Assembly: GCA_005768725.1 (NCBI GenBank)
Contig: VAFM01000001.1
Span: 310,001-374,000 of the forward strand
Source of the DNA: Blastochloris viridis
GTDB lineage: Bacteria; Pseudomonadota; Alphaproteobacteria; UBA2136; UBA6156
Reading direction: 5' to 3'
Length of the DNA stretch: 64,000 nt
Position 1 is the first letter of the stretch; every line of letters begins with the position of its first letter. This document shows positions 8,395 to 15,631 of the stretch, in pieces. The notes beneath the pieces were generated by a model. The model had not been told where the DNA came from, ran no database searches, and was given only the letters and a program-made list of their open reading frames with translations. The position numbers were made by a program, and so were the translations under genes.

Positions 8395-8895
8395 CTACTG
8401 GTAGAGGCTCTTATTGGAATTGTCCGGGTAGCCGGCATCTTTCAGGTAGATGCCGCAGGCATTCAGGTTGGGGAGGTTCGGGTCTAGGCTGAACGGGCCG
8501 TGGCCGAGGCAGAGGCTCAGGCCGTCGTCTGGCGTGCGGGCAATGGCGAGCCACTCGGTGGGCTGCTGGCCCATACCGTTGCCGCCCTTGTTGGCGTTGA
8601 AGTAGCTGGTGGCATTGGTCACTTTATAGAAATAGACGGGTTCCAGCTTGAACCACGAGGCATCGGCGGCGGCGGGTGGTACCTGCACGTTGGCGTAGGC
8701 GAGGTTCATTGTGCCTTCCCGCAGTGAGAACGTGGCGGTTTTGGCGTTGATTTCCAGATAGCCCTCGGTGGACTCGAACGCGCGGGAGAGCGGCGTGTAG
8801 CCCTGGGTTTGCGCTTGCAATGGCGCAGACTGCGGAGGTGTGGTGGCACAGGCGGCGAGCGTGAGGCAGGCCAGAGCGGCGGAAAGGATCTTCAT
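8395..8895 (-). CDS. Lipoprotein of unknown function
   Basis: 166 residues. The signal peptide ends in a lipobox (LAAC, cysteine about 16), predicting a lipid-anchored envelope protein. The mature part has no motif I recognise. It carries two further cysteines near the C-terminus (LSLCLGHGPF and LNACGIYL) that could form a disulphide. It is first in a two-gene operon with the zinc-ribbon membrane protein. Confidence 0.7.
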   Translation of the reverse strand: MKILSAALACLTLAACATTPPQSAPLQAQTQGYTPLSRAFESTEGYLEINAKTATFSLREGTMNLAYANVQVPPAAADASWFKLEPVYFYKVTNATSYFNANKGGNGMGQQPTEWLAIARTPDDGLSLCLGHGPFSLDPNLPNLNACGIYLKDAGYPDNSNKSLYQ

Positions 8896-8951
8896 GCCCG
8901 AAGCTTACCACTGTTAAGGGCTGCGGCAACCGGTTTGTGGAGGGGAAGATC

Positions 8952-9027
8952 TGGTGCCCATGGTCAGACTCGAACTGACACTGGAAGGATTTTAAGTCCT
9001 CTGTCTCTGCCATTGGACTACATGGGC
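8952..9027 (-). tRNA. tRNA with anticodon UAA (Leu codon UUA) but short, class I variable loop
   Basis: A complete 76-nt cloverleaf can be drawn on the minus strand: acceptor GCCCATG/CATGGGC (7 bp), weak D stem (GTC/GAC), anticodon stem GAGGA/TCCTT with loop CTTAAAA, a 5-nt variable loop CCAGT, T stem GTCAG/CTGAC with loop TTCGAGT, discriminator A and encoded CCA. The anticodon at 34-36 is TAA. Bacterial leucine tRNAs normally have a long variable arm, which is missing here, so amino-acid identity is uncertain. Confidence 0.85.
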
Positions 9028-9119
9028 ACCGGCGATTTGATACTGGATTTTATCAGCTTTGGCTAGCCTTGAAGCGAGGCGAATCGTGGGTTTGCGCGTT
9101 TGAAGAGCGTAATTTGGCA

Positions 9120-9145
9120 GGAACAATCGGAGCCCCCACTCCGTT
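9120..9145 (+). promoter_or_regulatory. EcfG-type general-stress promoter
   Basis: GGAAC at 9120-9124, exactly 17 nt, then CGTT at 9142-9145. This is a perfect match to the alphaproteobacterial EcfG consensus GGAAC-N16/17-CGTT, about 80 nt upstream of a stress-type DUF892 gene. Confidence 0.8.
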
Positions 9146-9146
9146 G

Positions 9147-9195
9147 GTTGAGTGCGCGGGGTGGCGGGGTGAGGCCACTCCGCCGCTCACTCAAC
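9147..9195 (+). other. Long hairpin in the 5' leader of the DUF892 gene
   Basis: Outer stem GTTGAGTG/CACTCAAC (9147-9154 and 9188-9195) encloses an inner stem GGCGGGGTG/CACTCCGCC (9163-9171 and 9176-9184, one G-U) with a 4-nt loop AGGC. It begins at about the expected transcription start of the EcfG promoter and ends about 28 nt before the start codon. It may stabilise the mRNA or control translation. Confidence 0.55.
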
Positions 9196-9223
9196 GAAGA
9201 TCAATAACTAGGGGGATACGGTT

Positions 9224-9808
9224 ATGGGTATGACCGATACAATTAAAGAAATGTTCAGCAGCACTCCGGAAGTCGGCAGCCTGCAGGATTTGTTTTTAGA
9301 GCAACTGAAGGACATCTACGACGCCGAGCACCGCCTGCTGGATGCCCTGTCTGAAATGGCTGAGGAGTCTACCAACACCAAGCTGCAGCGTGGCTTTGAA
9401 AAGCACCGCACCCAGACCGAGACGCACATTGAGCGTCTGGAAACCATCTTTGGCATGATGGGTGTAGAGCCGGAGCGTAAGAGCTGCGACGCCATCAAGG
9501 GCCTTATCGCTGAAGCTGATGAGGTGATCGAAGAAGCCGAAGGTAACGTACGTGACGCCGGTCTGATCGCCAGTGCTCAGGCTGTAGAGCACTACGAAAT
9601 CGCACGTTATGGCACCCTGAAGCAATGGGCCGAGACCCTTGGCATGCGCGAAGCTGCCAAGCTGCTCGACTCTACCCTGAAGGAAGAAGTGGCGACCGAT
9701 GTGAGCCTGACCGACCTTGCTGAAAGCACGGTCAACCCGTCGGCCTTCGCCGCCGACCTGCTGGGTAAGGGCAAGCAAAGCACCACCCAGAGCAACAGCC
9801 GCCGCTAA
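9224..9808 (+). CDS. DUF892 (YciE/YciF) ferritin-like stress protein
   Basis: 194 residues, all-helical, with the family signature LFLEQLKDIYDAEHRLLDAL near residues 23-42 and the later helix AQAVEHYEIARYGTLKQWA. DUF892 proteins are four-helix, ferritin-like proteins induced by stress; carboxylate/His residues (E26, D33, E36, then E..H) fit a di-metal site. GGGGG precedes the ATG. Regulation by the general stress sigma factor is inferred from the upstream GGAAC-N17-CGTT promoter. A second copy of the family lies at 34815-35318. Confidence 0.92.
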   Translation: MGMTDTIKEMFSSTPEVGSLQDLFLEQLKDIYDAEHRLLDALSEMAEESTNTKLQRGFEKHRTQTETHIERLETIFGMMGVEPERKSCDAIKGLIAEADEVIEEAEGNVRDAGLIASAQAVEHYEIARYGTLKQWAETLGMREAAKLLDSTLKEEVATDVSLTDLAESTVNPSAFAADLLGKGKQSTTQSNSRR

Positions 9809-9825
9809 GCTGCAGGCTGATGAAG

Positions 9826-9848
9826 AAGCGCCCTACGGGGCGCTTTTT
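9826..9848 (+). terminator. Intrinsic terminator
   Basis: GCGCCC/GGGCGC stem with TACG-type loop followed by TTTTT; separates the DUF892 gene from the convergent rhodanese gene. Confidence 0.85.
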
Positions 9849-9859
9849 GTGTGAGAGCT

Positions 9860-10162
9860 TTAGAGATTGCGGAAGGCTATCATGCCACCTTCGACGTTCA
9901 CCGCCTCGTAACCTTCGGTAATCAGGAACGCTGTGGCGTGGGCGCTGCGGCGACCACTGCGGCAGATGACCGCGACCGGCTGGCCGGTGGGGATCTCTTC
10001 GACACGGAGTTGCAGTTCTCCCAGCGGAATGTGGAGAATATCCGGCAGGCTGTCGGCAGCTATCTCCATATCCTCCCGTACATCCAGCACCAGTGGAGAA
10101 CGCTCTGACTGCATAGCCTCGGCCAGTTGGGCGGCGGTGATGGTGGGGACCTGCGGCAGCAT
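9860..10162 (-). CDS. Rhodanese-like sulfurtransferase domain protein
   Basis: 100 residues, a single rhodanese domain. It has the LVLDVRE motif near residue 24 and an active-site loop CRSGRRSA with the catalytic cysteine at about 67, preceded by VAVI. Such GlpE/PspE-like proteins carry sulfane sulfur in the cytoplasm. It lies 4 nt after the PCMT-like gene and is probably co-transcribed with it. The acceptor is unknown. Confidence 0.9.
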   Translation of the reverse strand: MLPQVPTITAAQLAEAMQSERSPLVLDVREDMEIAADSLPDILHIPLGELQLRVEEIPTGQPVAVICRSGRRSAHATAFLITEGYEAVNVEGGMIAFRNL

Positions 10163-10166
10163 GTGT

Positions 10167-10829
10167 TTAGAAGACGAATTTGTCGGACACGGTAAAGGCC
10201 GGGTGAACCGTGCCTTTGGTTTCGAACAGAACCTCGGCTACCAGACTGTTGCCATGCTTGGTGAAGATGGTGGCCTCCGGCAGACCGTCGGTACCGATAC
10301 GCACGCCGCCCAGACGACCGCCTTCGGCCAGTTGCGAGACCAGACTGCCGTGGAGTTCGGCGAACGGAGCGTCGATCAGAATGATGTCATAGGGTGCGCC
10401 GGACTGGAAGCCGTGGGTCGGGTTGTCGATCTCCAGCTTGATGTTGGTGTGGCCTTCCAGCGCGAAGTTGGCTTCGGCCTGTTTGGCAAGGGTCGCATCG
10501 TCTTCCACCGCCACCACACTGGCGCACAGCGGGGCAATAATGGAGGTGGTGTAGCCGGTACCGCAGGCTACGACCAAAACTTTGTCGGACGGCTGGACGT
10601 TGAGTTCCTGCACCAGACGGGCGGCCACCAGCGGGCTGTAGCTTTCGCGGCCTGCGGCGATGGTGGCCGGTTGGTCGAGGTAGGCCGACGCGCTATTGCT
10701 GACGTAACTTTCGCGCGGGACAGCGGCAAAGCGGGCCAGTACCGGGCGTTGGTTCACTTTATTAGGCCGAAGCTGGCCTTCCACCATATTGGTGCGTTGG
10801 GTCTGGAACGAGTCGGACGAAATATTCAT
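10167..10829 (-). CDS. Protein-L-isoaspartate O-methyltransferase-like protein
   Basis: 220 residues. A Rossmann-type SAM-dependent methyltransferase with the PCMT layout: N-terminal MVEGQLRP, then VLARFAAVPRESYV, and the SAM-binding motif VLVVACGTGYTTSIIAPL. The canonical glycine-rich loop GxGxGY is altered to ACGTGY. Start chosen at 10829, where the family N-terminus (MNISSDSFQTQRTNMVEGQ) begins; upstream codons would run through a hairpin. First gene of a two-gene unit with rhodanese. True isoaspartate repair activity is not proven; many alphaproteobacterial members are divergent. Confidence 0.82.
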   Translation of the reverse strand: MNISSDSFQTQRTNMVEGQLRPNKVNQRPVLARFAAVPRESYVSNSASAYLDQPATIAAGRESYSPLVAARLVQELNVQPSDKVLVVACGTGYTTSIIAPLCASVVAVEDDATLAKQAEANFALEGHTNIKLEIDNPTHGFQSGAPYDIILIDAPFAELHGSLVSQLAEGGRLGGVRIGTDGLPEATIFTKHGNSLVAEVLFETKGTVHPAFTVSDKFVF

Positions 10830-10906
10830 GGGTGGCAGACTAGCGCTTTTGGCTGCCTCCGCCAAGTGGCCGTAGCCATAATTCAGGGGGCTTGCGCCCC
10901 CTGCCA

Positions 10907-13000
10907 TTACGGTAACTTCAGCCAGCGTGGCAAAGGTGCCTGCTGGGCTTCCAGCATGGCCGCAAAGGTTGGCCATATGGACGGATTGTTACGTACCACG
11001 GCTTCGGTTTGCCACTTTTGGGCCTGCCATACGGCGGCGGTATTGATACCGAACAGGGCTGCGTCTTCGGTGCGGGCCTGCGGTATGAGTGAGAGCATCA
11101 GCGGAACGCGGCTGACGGCCAGCTTGGGCTCGTAAGGCCCAGTCAGCAGCGAATTGGCGAGCGCGATGCTGGCCTCGCGTGATTCGCCCAGATAGGCATC
11201 GATCCGTGCCAGTCGGTACCATGCCCATGGGTTGAGGGGTGCCTCGCGCAGGGCGTCGGTGTAGGTAAGTTTGGCCATGTTCAGGTAGACCAGGGCCACG
11301 CCACGTTGCGGGCCGGTGAGGCCGTAACTGGTGGCCAGGCTTAAATAGCTCTGGGCCAAGCCCTCGCGGCAGGCCACATGGCCCGGACGAATGGCCAGAC
11401 ATTGCTGAAGGTCGCGCTGAATAGGGAAGATCTCGGATGGGCGCAAGGCTATGCCGGCCTGCATGGTACGGATGGCGGGTTCGGCCCGGAAGGCATGATA
11501 CTCGGCTGCTGATATCCAGAGTGCGGTTACGCACAAAGGAACTGCCCCTGCCCGCATGGCAAGGCTGCCGATACGTTGCCACTTGGCGATGGGTTGAGGC
11601 TCTTTGTCTTTCTCCGGGAAAGCCTGGGCGATGCCCATCATTGTAAACGTAATAGCTACCAAAGTGACCGCGGGTACGGACAGGCTGAAGTCGGCCAGCG
11701 CGTGACCACCCACGACGACCAGCGTACCTAAACCCAGTGCGGGCCAGATAACCGCGCGGCGGCGGGTGCTGATGCCGTGCAGAGTGAGTGTGAGCAACGC
11801 CATGACTGAGGCAGTGAGAAGAAGGATGCCCGGCAGGCCGAGTTCGGTGGCAAGCTCAAGATACGTATTGTGGGCGTATTCGATCAGGGCGGGAATTTTG
11901 CGCAGAAGCGTGCCGTCTCTCACTGTGGAGAAGGCCTGCTGGAAAGTGCCGAAGCCGGTACCGGTGAGCAGGTTCTCGCTGATAAGCTGATGCGTAAGGC
12001 TGTAAATGCCATCGCGGGATTCGCCGTCGGATTGCAGTTGCGTCATGCGGCGGCCGACCGATTGGCCTACCGCGCCTAGAACAATCATAAAAAGGAGTAC
12101 AAGAAGGCCGATGATGATCACCAAAGGCCAACGGGCGGCACGGCGGGTTCCAGCCAGGCTTGCCAGAAGCACCAATGTACCGAAAGCCCCTGCCGCCAAC
12201 CCGGCACGGGAGCCGGTCAGCACCAGCGTGATGAAGCAGATGCCCGCTACCAGCAACCATGGCCAGCCCGGGATCACAACGAGCATCCAGAACGCCTTGA
12301 AGCGCTGGCGGAGTGTAAGGCGTGAGCTGATCTCGCCTACCCGCAGCAATGCCATGGCCAGGCTGGCCAGCACCCCAAGAGCGGCCAAGGTAGCAAAGGA
12401 GTTTTTATTGACGAAGGTGCCGGTGAGGAAGCCAATGTAGGCTTTTTTCTCGAGCCAGAGAACCGCTTCGGTGCCGGTTGATGCCATGTAAAGACCATAC
12501 ATGCAGGCTGTGGTAATGACGGCTACAGTTACTACCAGCAGGCGTAGCGGGGTGATACGGGACGTTTGATACACAGACCATGCAAAAGCCAGATACCCGA
12601 GTGCCAGCATGCTGTGATTGAGCGTTTGCCACGGACTGACGCTGAGAGTGCCTGCTCCGCCCTGTACGATTGGCCAATAGCCGCTCTGGGCACTCATCGG
12701 GAGAATCTGGATAAACGTCCAGATGATGGTAAGTGCGACCGGCGCAAATATCGTAGCCAATACGATACGGGGAGCCGGACGTGCCGGGGTTGGTGTAAGA
12801 GCCAGCATGATTGCACAGAAAACAGGCAGAACGGCCTGTGCCAGCGGAAAGACACCTCCAAACAGAGCTACCGCCGCCGCAAGCGTAACGGCATAGGCTG
12901 ACAGCCACGCGTAGGATTTCAAGGGCTCCAGGCGGGACTGGAATTGGCGATGGGAGTGAGGGGAGATATCCATAATATGTTTGTTACAGAAAGGATTCAT
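10907..13000 (-). CDS. O-antigen ligase/polymerase (Wzy_C family) membrane protein with TPR-like C-terminus
   Basis: 697 residues. The first ~450 residues hold about a dozen hydrophobic helices. The Wzy_C/WaaL signature is in the periplasmic loop around TGTGFGTFQQAFSTVRDG and YAHNTYLELATELGLPG, with ITLVLTGSRAGLAAGAFG before it. The C-terminal ~180 residues are soluble and helical (YLNMAKLTYTDALREAPLNP), similar to TPR-type repeats. It likely polymerises or transfers polysaccharide at the periplasmic face of the inner membrane. It is divergent from the exopolysaccharide genes at 13092-20158. An alternative start is at 12973. Confidence 0.88.
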   Translation of the reverse strand: MNPFCNKHIMDISPHSHRQFQSRLEPLKSYAWLSAYAVTLAAAVALFGGVFPLAQAVLPVFCAIMLALTPTPARPAPRIVLATIFAPVALTIIWTFIQILPMSAQSGYWPIVQGGAGTLSVSPWQTLNHSMLALGYLAFAWSVYQTSRITPLRLLVVTVAVITTACMYGLYMASTGTEAVLWLEKKAYIGFLTGTFVNKNSFATLAALGVLASLAMALLRVGEISSRLTLRQRFKAFWMLVVIPGWPWLLVAGICFITLVLTGSRAGLAAGAFGTLVLLASLAGTRRAARWPLVIIIGLLVLLFMIVLGAVGQSVGRRMTQLQSDGESRDGIYSLTHQLISENLLTGTGFGTFQQAFSTVRDGTLLRKIPALIEYAHNTYLELATELGLPGILLLTASVMALLTLTLHGISTRRRAVIWPALGLGTLVVVGGHALADFSLSVPAVTLVAITFTMMGIAQAFPEKDKEPQPIAKWQRIGSLAMRAGAVPLCVTALWISAAEYHAFRAEPAIRTMQAGIALRPSEIFPIQRDLQQCLAIRPGHVACREGLAQSYLSLATSYGLTGPQRGVALVYLNMAKLTYTDALREAPLNPWAWYRLARIDAYLGESREASIALANSLLTGPYEPKLAVSRVPLMLSLIPQARTEDAALFGINTAAVWQAQKWQTEAVVRNNPSIWPTFAAMLEAQQAPLPRWLKLP

Positions 13001-13091
13001 CTTTACAACCCTGCCCTGATTATTTTATACACTTTGCGACGACTTACAGTCGGAAGACTTAACACTCCTAACAGGTTGAAAGAACATACCT

Positions 13092-13475
13092 ATGAAGCCC
13101 CTTACCGCTGTTGTTGCCTGTGCAACGCTTGCAATTGGTCTAGTTGGCAATGCGATTGCCGCCGACTGCGCCGCCAACGCAGCCTCCAATGCCCAAGTTA
13201 TTGCCAAAGCCAAAGCTGCTGCCACCTCTAAAGAGCGTGAAGCTATTTTGCTAAGCGCGATCAACGCAAATCCGGCTAATGCCGTTTGTCTGCTCAAGCT
13301 TTCCATCGATATGAGCGATGACATTGAACCGGCTGCCGGTGAAGAAGGCAATTTCAATGCTGCAGATCTGGGTAACACGACTACGACCAACGAGGCTCCC
13401 CCTGCTGAAAATGCCTCGCAAATCAATGAACGCCGGGACACCGGTAGCGCAAGCCCGGTTACCCCCGCCATCTAA
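13092..13475 (+). CDS. Small secreted protein in the exopolysaccharide cluster
   Basis: 127 residues with a signal peptide (MKPLTAVVACATLAIGLVG, cleavage near AIA-AD). The mature protein begins with an Ala-rich helix and has two cysteines (about 26 and 66), then an acidic, Asn/Thr/Pro-rich, probably disordered tail. I do not recognise a family. It is the first gene of the rightward exopolysaccharide unit, 27 nt before the beta-barrel gene, so a role in assembly or export is inferred from position only. Confidence 0.7.
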   Translation: MKPLTAVVACATLAIGLVGNAIAADCAANAASNAQVIAKAKAAATSKEREAILLSAINANPANAVCLLKLSIDMSDDIEPAAGEEGNFNAADLGNTTTTNEAPPAENASQINERRDTGSASPVTPAI

Positions 13476-13502
13476 TTTCACTATCAGTAGAGAGTCCATT
13501 CC

Positions 13503-14732
13503 ATGAATAAGTTCCTGTTCAGTGTTTCCGCACTGACCCTGACCGCCGTCTCCGGAGTCTACGCCCAAACCGAAGTTATCCCCGCCGGCGAGCGTATGGC
13601 CGCCGACCACGCCCCGATGGGTATCCGCGCCGGTAGCTTCCTGGTTATCCCGAAGGTTGAACTCGTTGAAACCTACAACGACAACATCTACGCTTCGTCT
13701 AACAACGAAGAGAGCGACTTCGTCACTTCTGTCAAGCCGGAAGTTTCCGTTCGCAGCAACTGGAGCCGCCACGCCCTGAACGCCAAGGCCGGTGCCGAAG
13801 TTCGTAAGTTTGCCGACAACAGCGAAGAAGATGAAACCAACTACAACGTTGCCATGGACGGCCGTGTTGACGTTCTGCGCGACACCAGCATCGGTGGTGG
13901 CGTGTCTTACGCCCGCGACCACGAAGACCGTGGTAACCCGAACACCATCGGTAGCCCGGACGAGCCCATTGAATACACCACCAAGATCGCCCGTATCGGC
14001 GCTTACCGTGGTCTGGGCCGTGCCAACGCCCGCTTTGACAGCGAAGTTAAGCAGCTTGAATACGACAACGGCCAGACCGCTGCCGGCGTTCCGCTGAACA
14101 ACAGCGCCCGTGACCGCAACGAGTACACCCAGACCCTGCGTCTCGGTTACCAGATCGACAGCCGCTTTGAAGCTTTCGTGAAGGGTGCCATTGATAGTCG
14201 CGTTTACGACGATAAGAGCATTGCCCGCAGCAGCCACGGCCAAACCTACACTGCCGGTACAACCTTCGACATCAGCGGCAAGACCCGCGGTGAAGTTTAC
14301 GCTGGTATCGCCAGCCGTAACTACACCAATGCCGCTCGTGAAGACATTGATGAGCCGGTATGGGGTGGTAAGGTCACCTGGAATGCGACCGACCTGACCA
14401 GCGTTATCGCCAGTGTTGACCGCACCATTGAAGAAACCACCCTTGCCGGTGCTTCTGGCTTTGTGAACACCGACTACCGTGTGGGTGTTGAGCACGCCCT
14501 GACCCGCGACATTCTGCTGAAGGGTAACGTTGGCTACCTGCAGGCCGACTACCAAGGCAACGGCGCGAACCGCGATGACGAAACCTACACCGCCGGTGCT
14601 GGTATTGATTATTACCTGAGCCGTTGCTTCAAGGCTGGCCTGGGCTACCAGTACACCAACCGCCAGAGCAACGTGGCCGGTGGCGACTACGGTCGTAACA
14701 CCGTCATGCTGCGCCTGGGTGCCACCTACTAA
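13503..14732 (+). CDS. Outer-membrane beta-barrel protein of exopolysaccharide clusters
   Basis: 409 residues: signal peptide (MNKFLFSVSALTLTAVSG, cut after VYA), a short linker, then alternating beta strands to the C-terminus ending in an aromatic residue (VMLRLGATY), typical of outer-membrane barrels. The pattern VELVETYNDNIYAS near residue 50 resembles the BBP2-type barrels found beside EPS export genes. Codons are strongly biased, suggesting high expression. It is likely the outer-membrane exit or a partner of the Wza-like protein encoded next. Confidence 0.82.
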   Translation: MNKFLFSVSALTLTAVSGVYAQTEVIPAGERMAADHAPMGIRAGSFLVIPKVELVETYNDNIYASSNNEESDFVTSVKPEVSVRSNWSRHALNAKAGAEVRKFADNSEEDETNYNVAMDGRVDVLRDTSIGGGVSYARDHEDRGNPNTIGSPDEPIEYTTKIARIGAYRGLGRANARFDSEVKQLEYDNGQTAAGVPLNNSARDRNEYTQTLRLGYQIDSRFEAFVKGAIDSRVYDDKSIARSSHGQTYTAGTTFDISGKTRGEVYAGIASRNYTNAAREDIDEPVWGGKVTWNATDLTSVIASVDRTIEETTLAGASGFVNTDYRVGVEHALTRDILLKGNVGYLQADYQGNGANRDDETYTAGAGIDYYLSRCFKAGLGYQYTNRQSNVAGGDYGRNTVMLRLGATY

Positions 14733-14766
14733 TACGAACCAAATACAAGCAAAAAGGACCCTTACG

Positions 14767-15459
14767 ATGCGTATGAACCTTCTCAAGACTCTGCGTACCG
14801 GAGGGGCCTTGCTTGTGCTGGCCCTCGTATTCGGAATGCCCCAAGGTGCCGTGGCCCAAGGCCGCGACTTCTCCGGTGGTCTGACCGGTGCCGGTACGGC
14901 TGTGCGCGCCCAAAGCGAGCGCAGCAGCGACTGGGTTGACCGTCAGGCTGAAACCGAGGCCGAAGCCGCCCGTGCCCTTGCTTCCGGCAAGCGTGCCATT
15001 GTGGCTCCGGGTCAGGTTGGCCCTGGCGACAAGATCAAGCTGACCGTGTTCGGCGAGGAAAACCTCTCCGGCGAGTTTGAAGTTGATAACACCGGCAGCC
15101 TTGCTCTCCCGCTGGTTGGCGAAATCAAGGTCCGTGGCCTTACCCCGCGCGATGTGGAGCGTAAGATCGCTCATGTGCTGGAAGATGGCTACCTGAAGAA
15201 CCCGCGCGTGAACATTGAAGTTCTCAATTTCCGCCCGTTCTTCATCTTGGGTGAAGTTAACAAGCCGGGTAGCTACCCGTATGCCAACGAGATGACCGTC
15301 ATCAACGCGGTTGCCCTTGGTGGCGGTTACACCACCCGCGCCAAGACCGGTAAGATCATCGTCCGCCGTGCCGCAACTCCTGATAAGGAAGAGTGGATCA
15401 GCGAAGATGCTCTGGTTTACCCGGGCGACGTATTGCGAGTGGATGAACGCTTCTTCTAA
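14767..15459 (+). CDS. Wza-like polysaccharide export protein (OPX family)
   Basis: 230 residues. Signal peptide ends at GAVA-QG; there is no lipobox cysteine, so unlike E. coli Wza it is probably not lipidated. A Poly_export domain (about 78-150, GPGDKIKLTVFGEENLSGEF, then LPLVGEIKVRGLT) is followed by an SLBB domain (about 158-205, FILGEVNKPGSYPY, NAVALGGGYT). At this length it may lack the C-terminal barrel helix of Wza and rely on the adjacent beta-barrel protein. The start at 14767 is preceded by AAGGA and by a gap after the barrel gene. Confidence 0.92.
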   Translation: MRMNLLKTLRTGGALLVLALVFGMPQGAVAQGRDFSGGLTGAGTAVRAQSERSSDWVDRQAETEAEAARALASGKRAIVAPGQVGPGDKIKLTVFGEENLSGEFEVDNTGSLALPLVGEIKVRGLTPRDVERKIAHVLEDGYLKNPRVNIEVLNFRPFFILGEVNKPGSYPYANEMTVINAVALGGGYTTRAKTGKIIVRRAATPDKEEWISEDALVYPGDVLRVDERFF

Positions 15460-15483
15460 AGTGCTGTCTGCTAAAGTCTTTAA

Positions 15484-15506
15484 AAGCCGCTTTGTGCGGC
15501 TTTTTT
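15484..15506 (+). terminator. Intrinsic terminator
   Basis: Stem AAGCCGC/GCGGCTT (15484-15490 and 15496-15502) followed by six T. It separates the export-protein unit from the tyrosine kinase unit. Confidence 0.85.
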
Positions 15507-15631
15507 AGGGCATTCTGTAAATTGTGTACTTTTTTTGTAAAAATTGCGCTTTTCCGCCCTTTGCCACTTGACCCCCTGCCCCCCCTATCCTATTGAAAAC
15601 ACCATAACGAAACCGTAAGGACCCAACTACC

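Noticed and set aside
8953..9030. 9-bp acceptor (GGTGCCCAT/ATGGGCACC) as a selenocysteine-type tRNA
   Set aside because: The canonical 7-bp acceptor GCCCATG/CATGGGC with encoded CCA gives a standard 76-nt cloverleaf; the extra pairs come from CCA facing upstream GGT.
13251..14786. 511-codon open frame antisense to the beta-barrel gene
   Set aside because: Product is Val/Gly/Ala/Thr-rich with no domain; arises from codon bias of the real sense gene, which has a signal peptide and barrel pattern.
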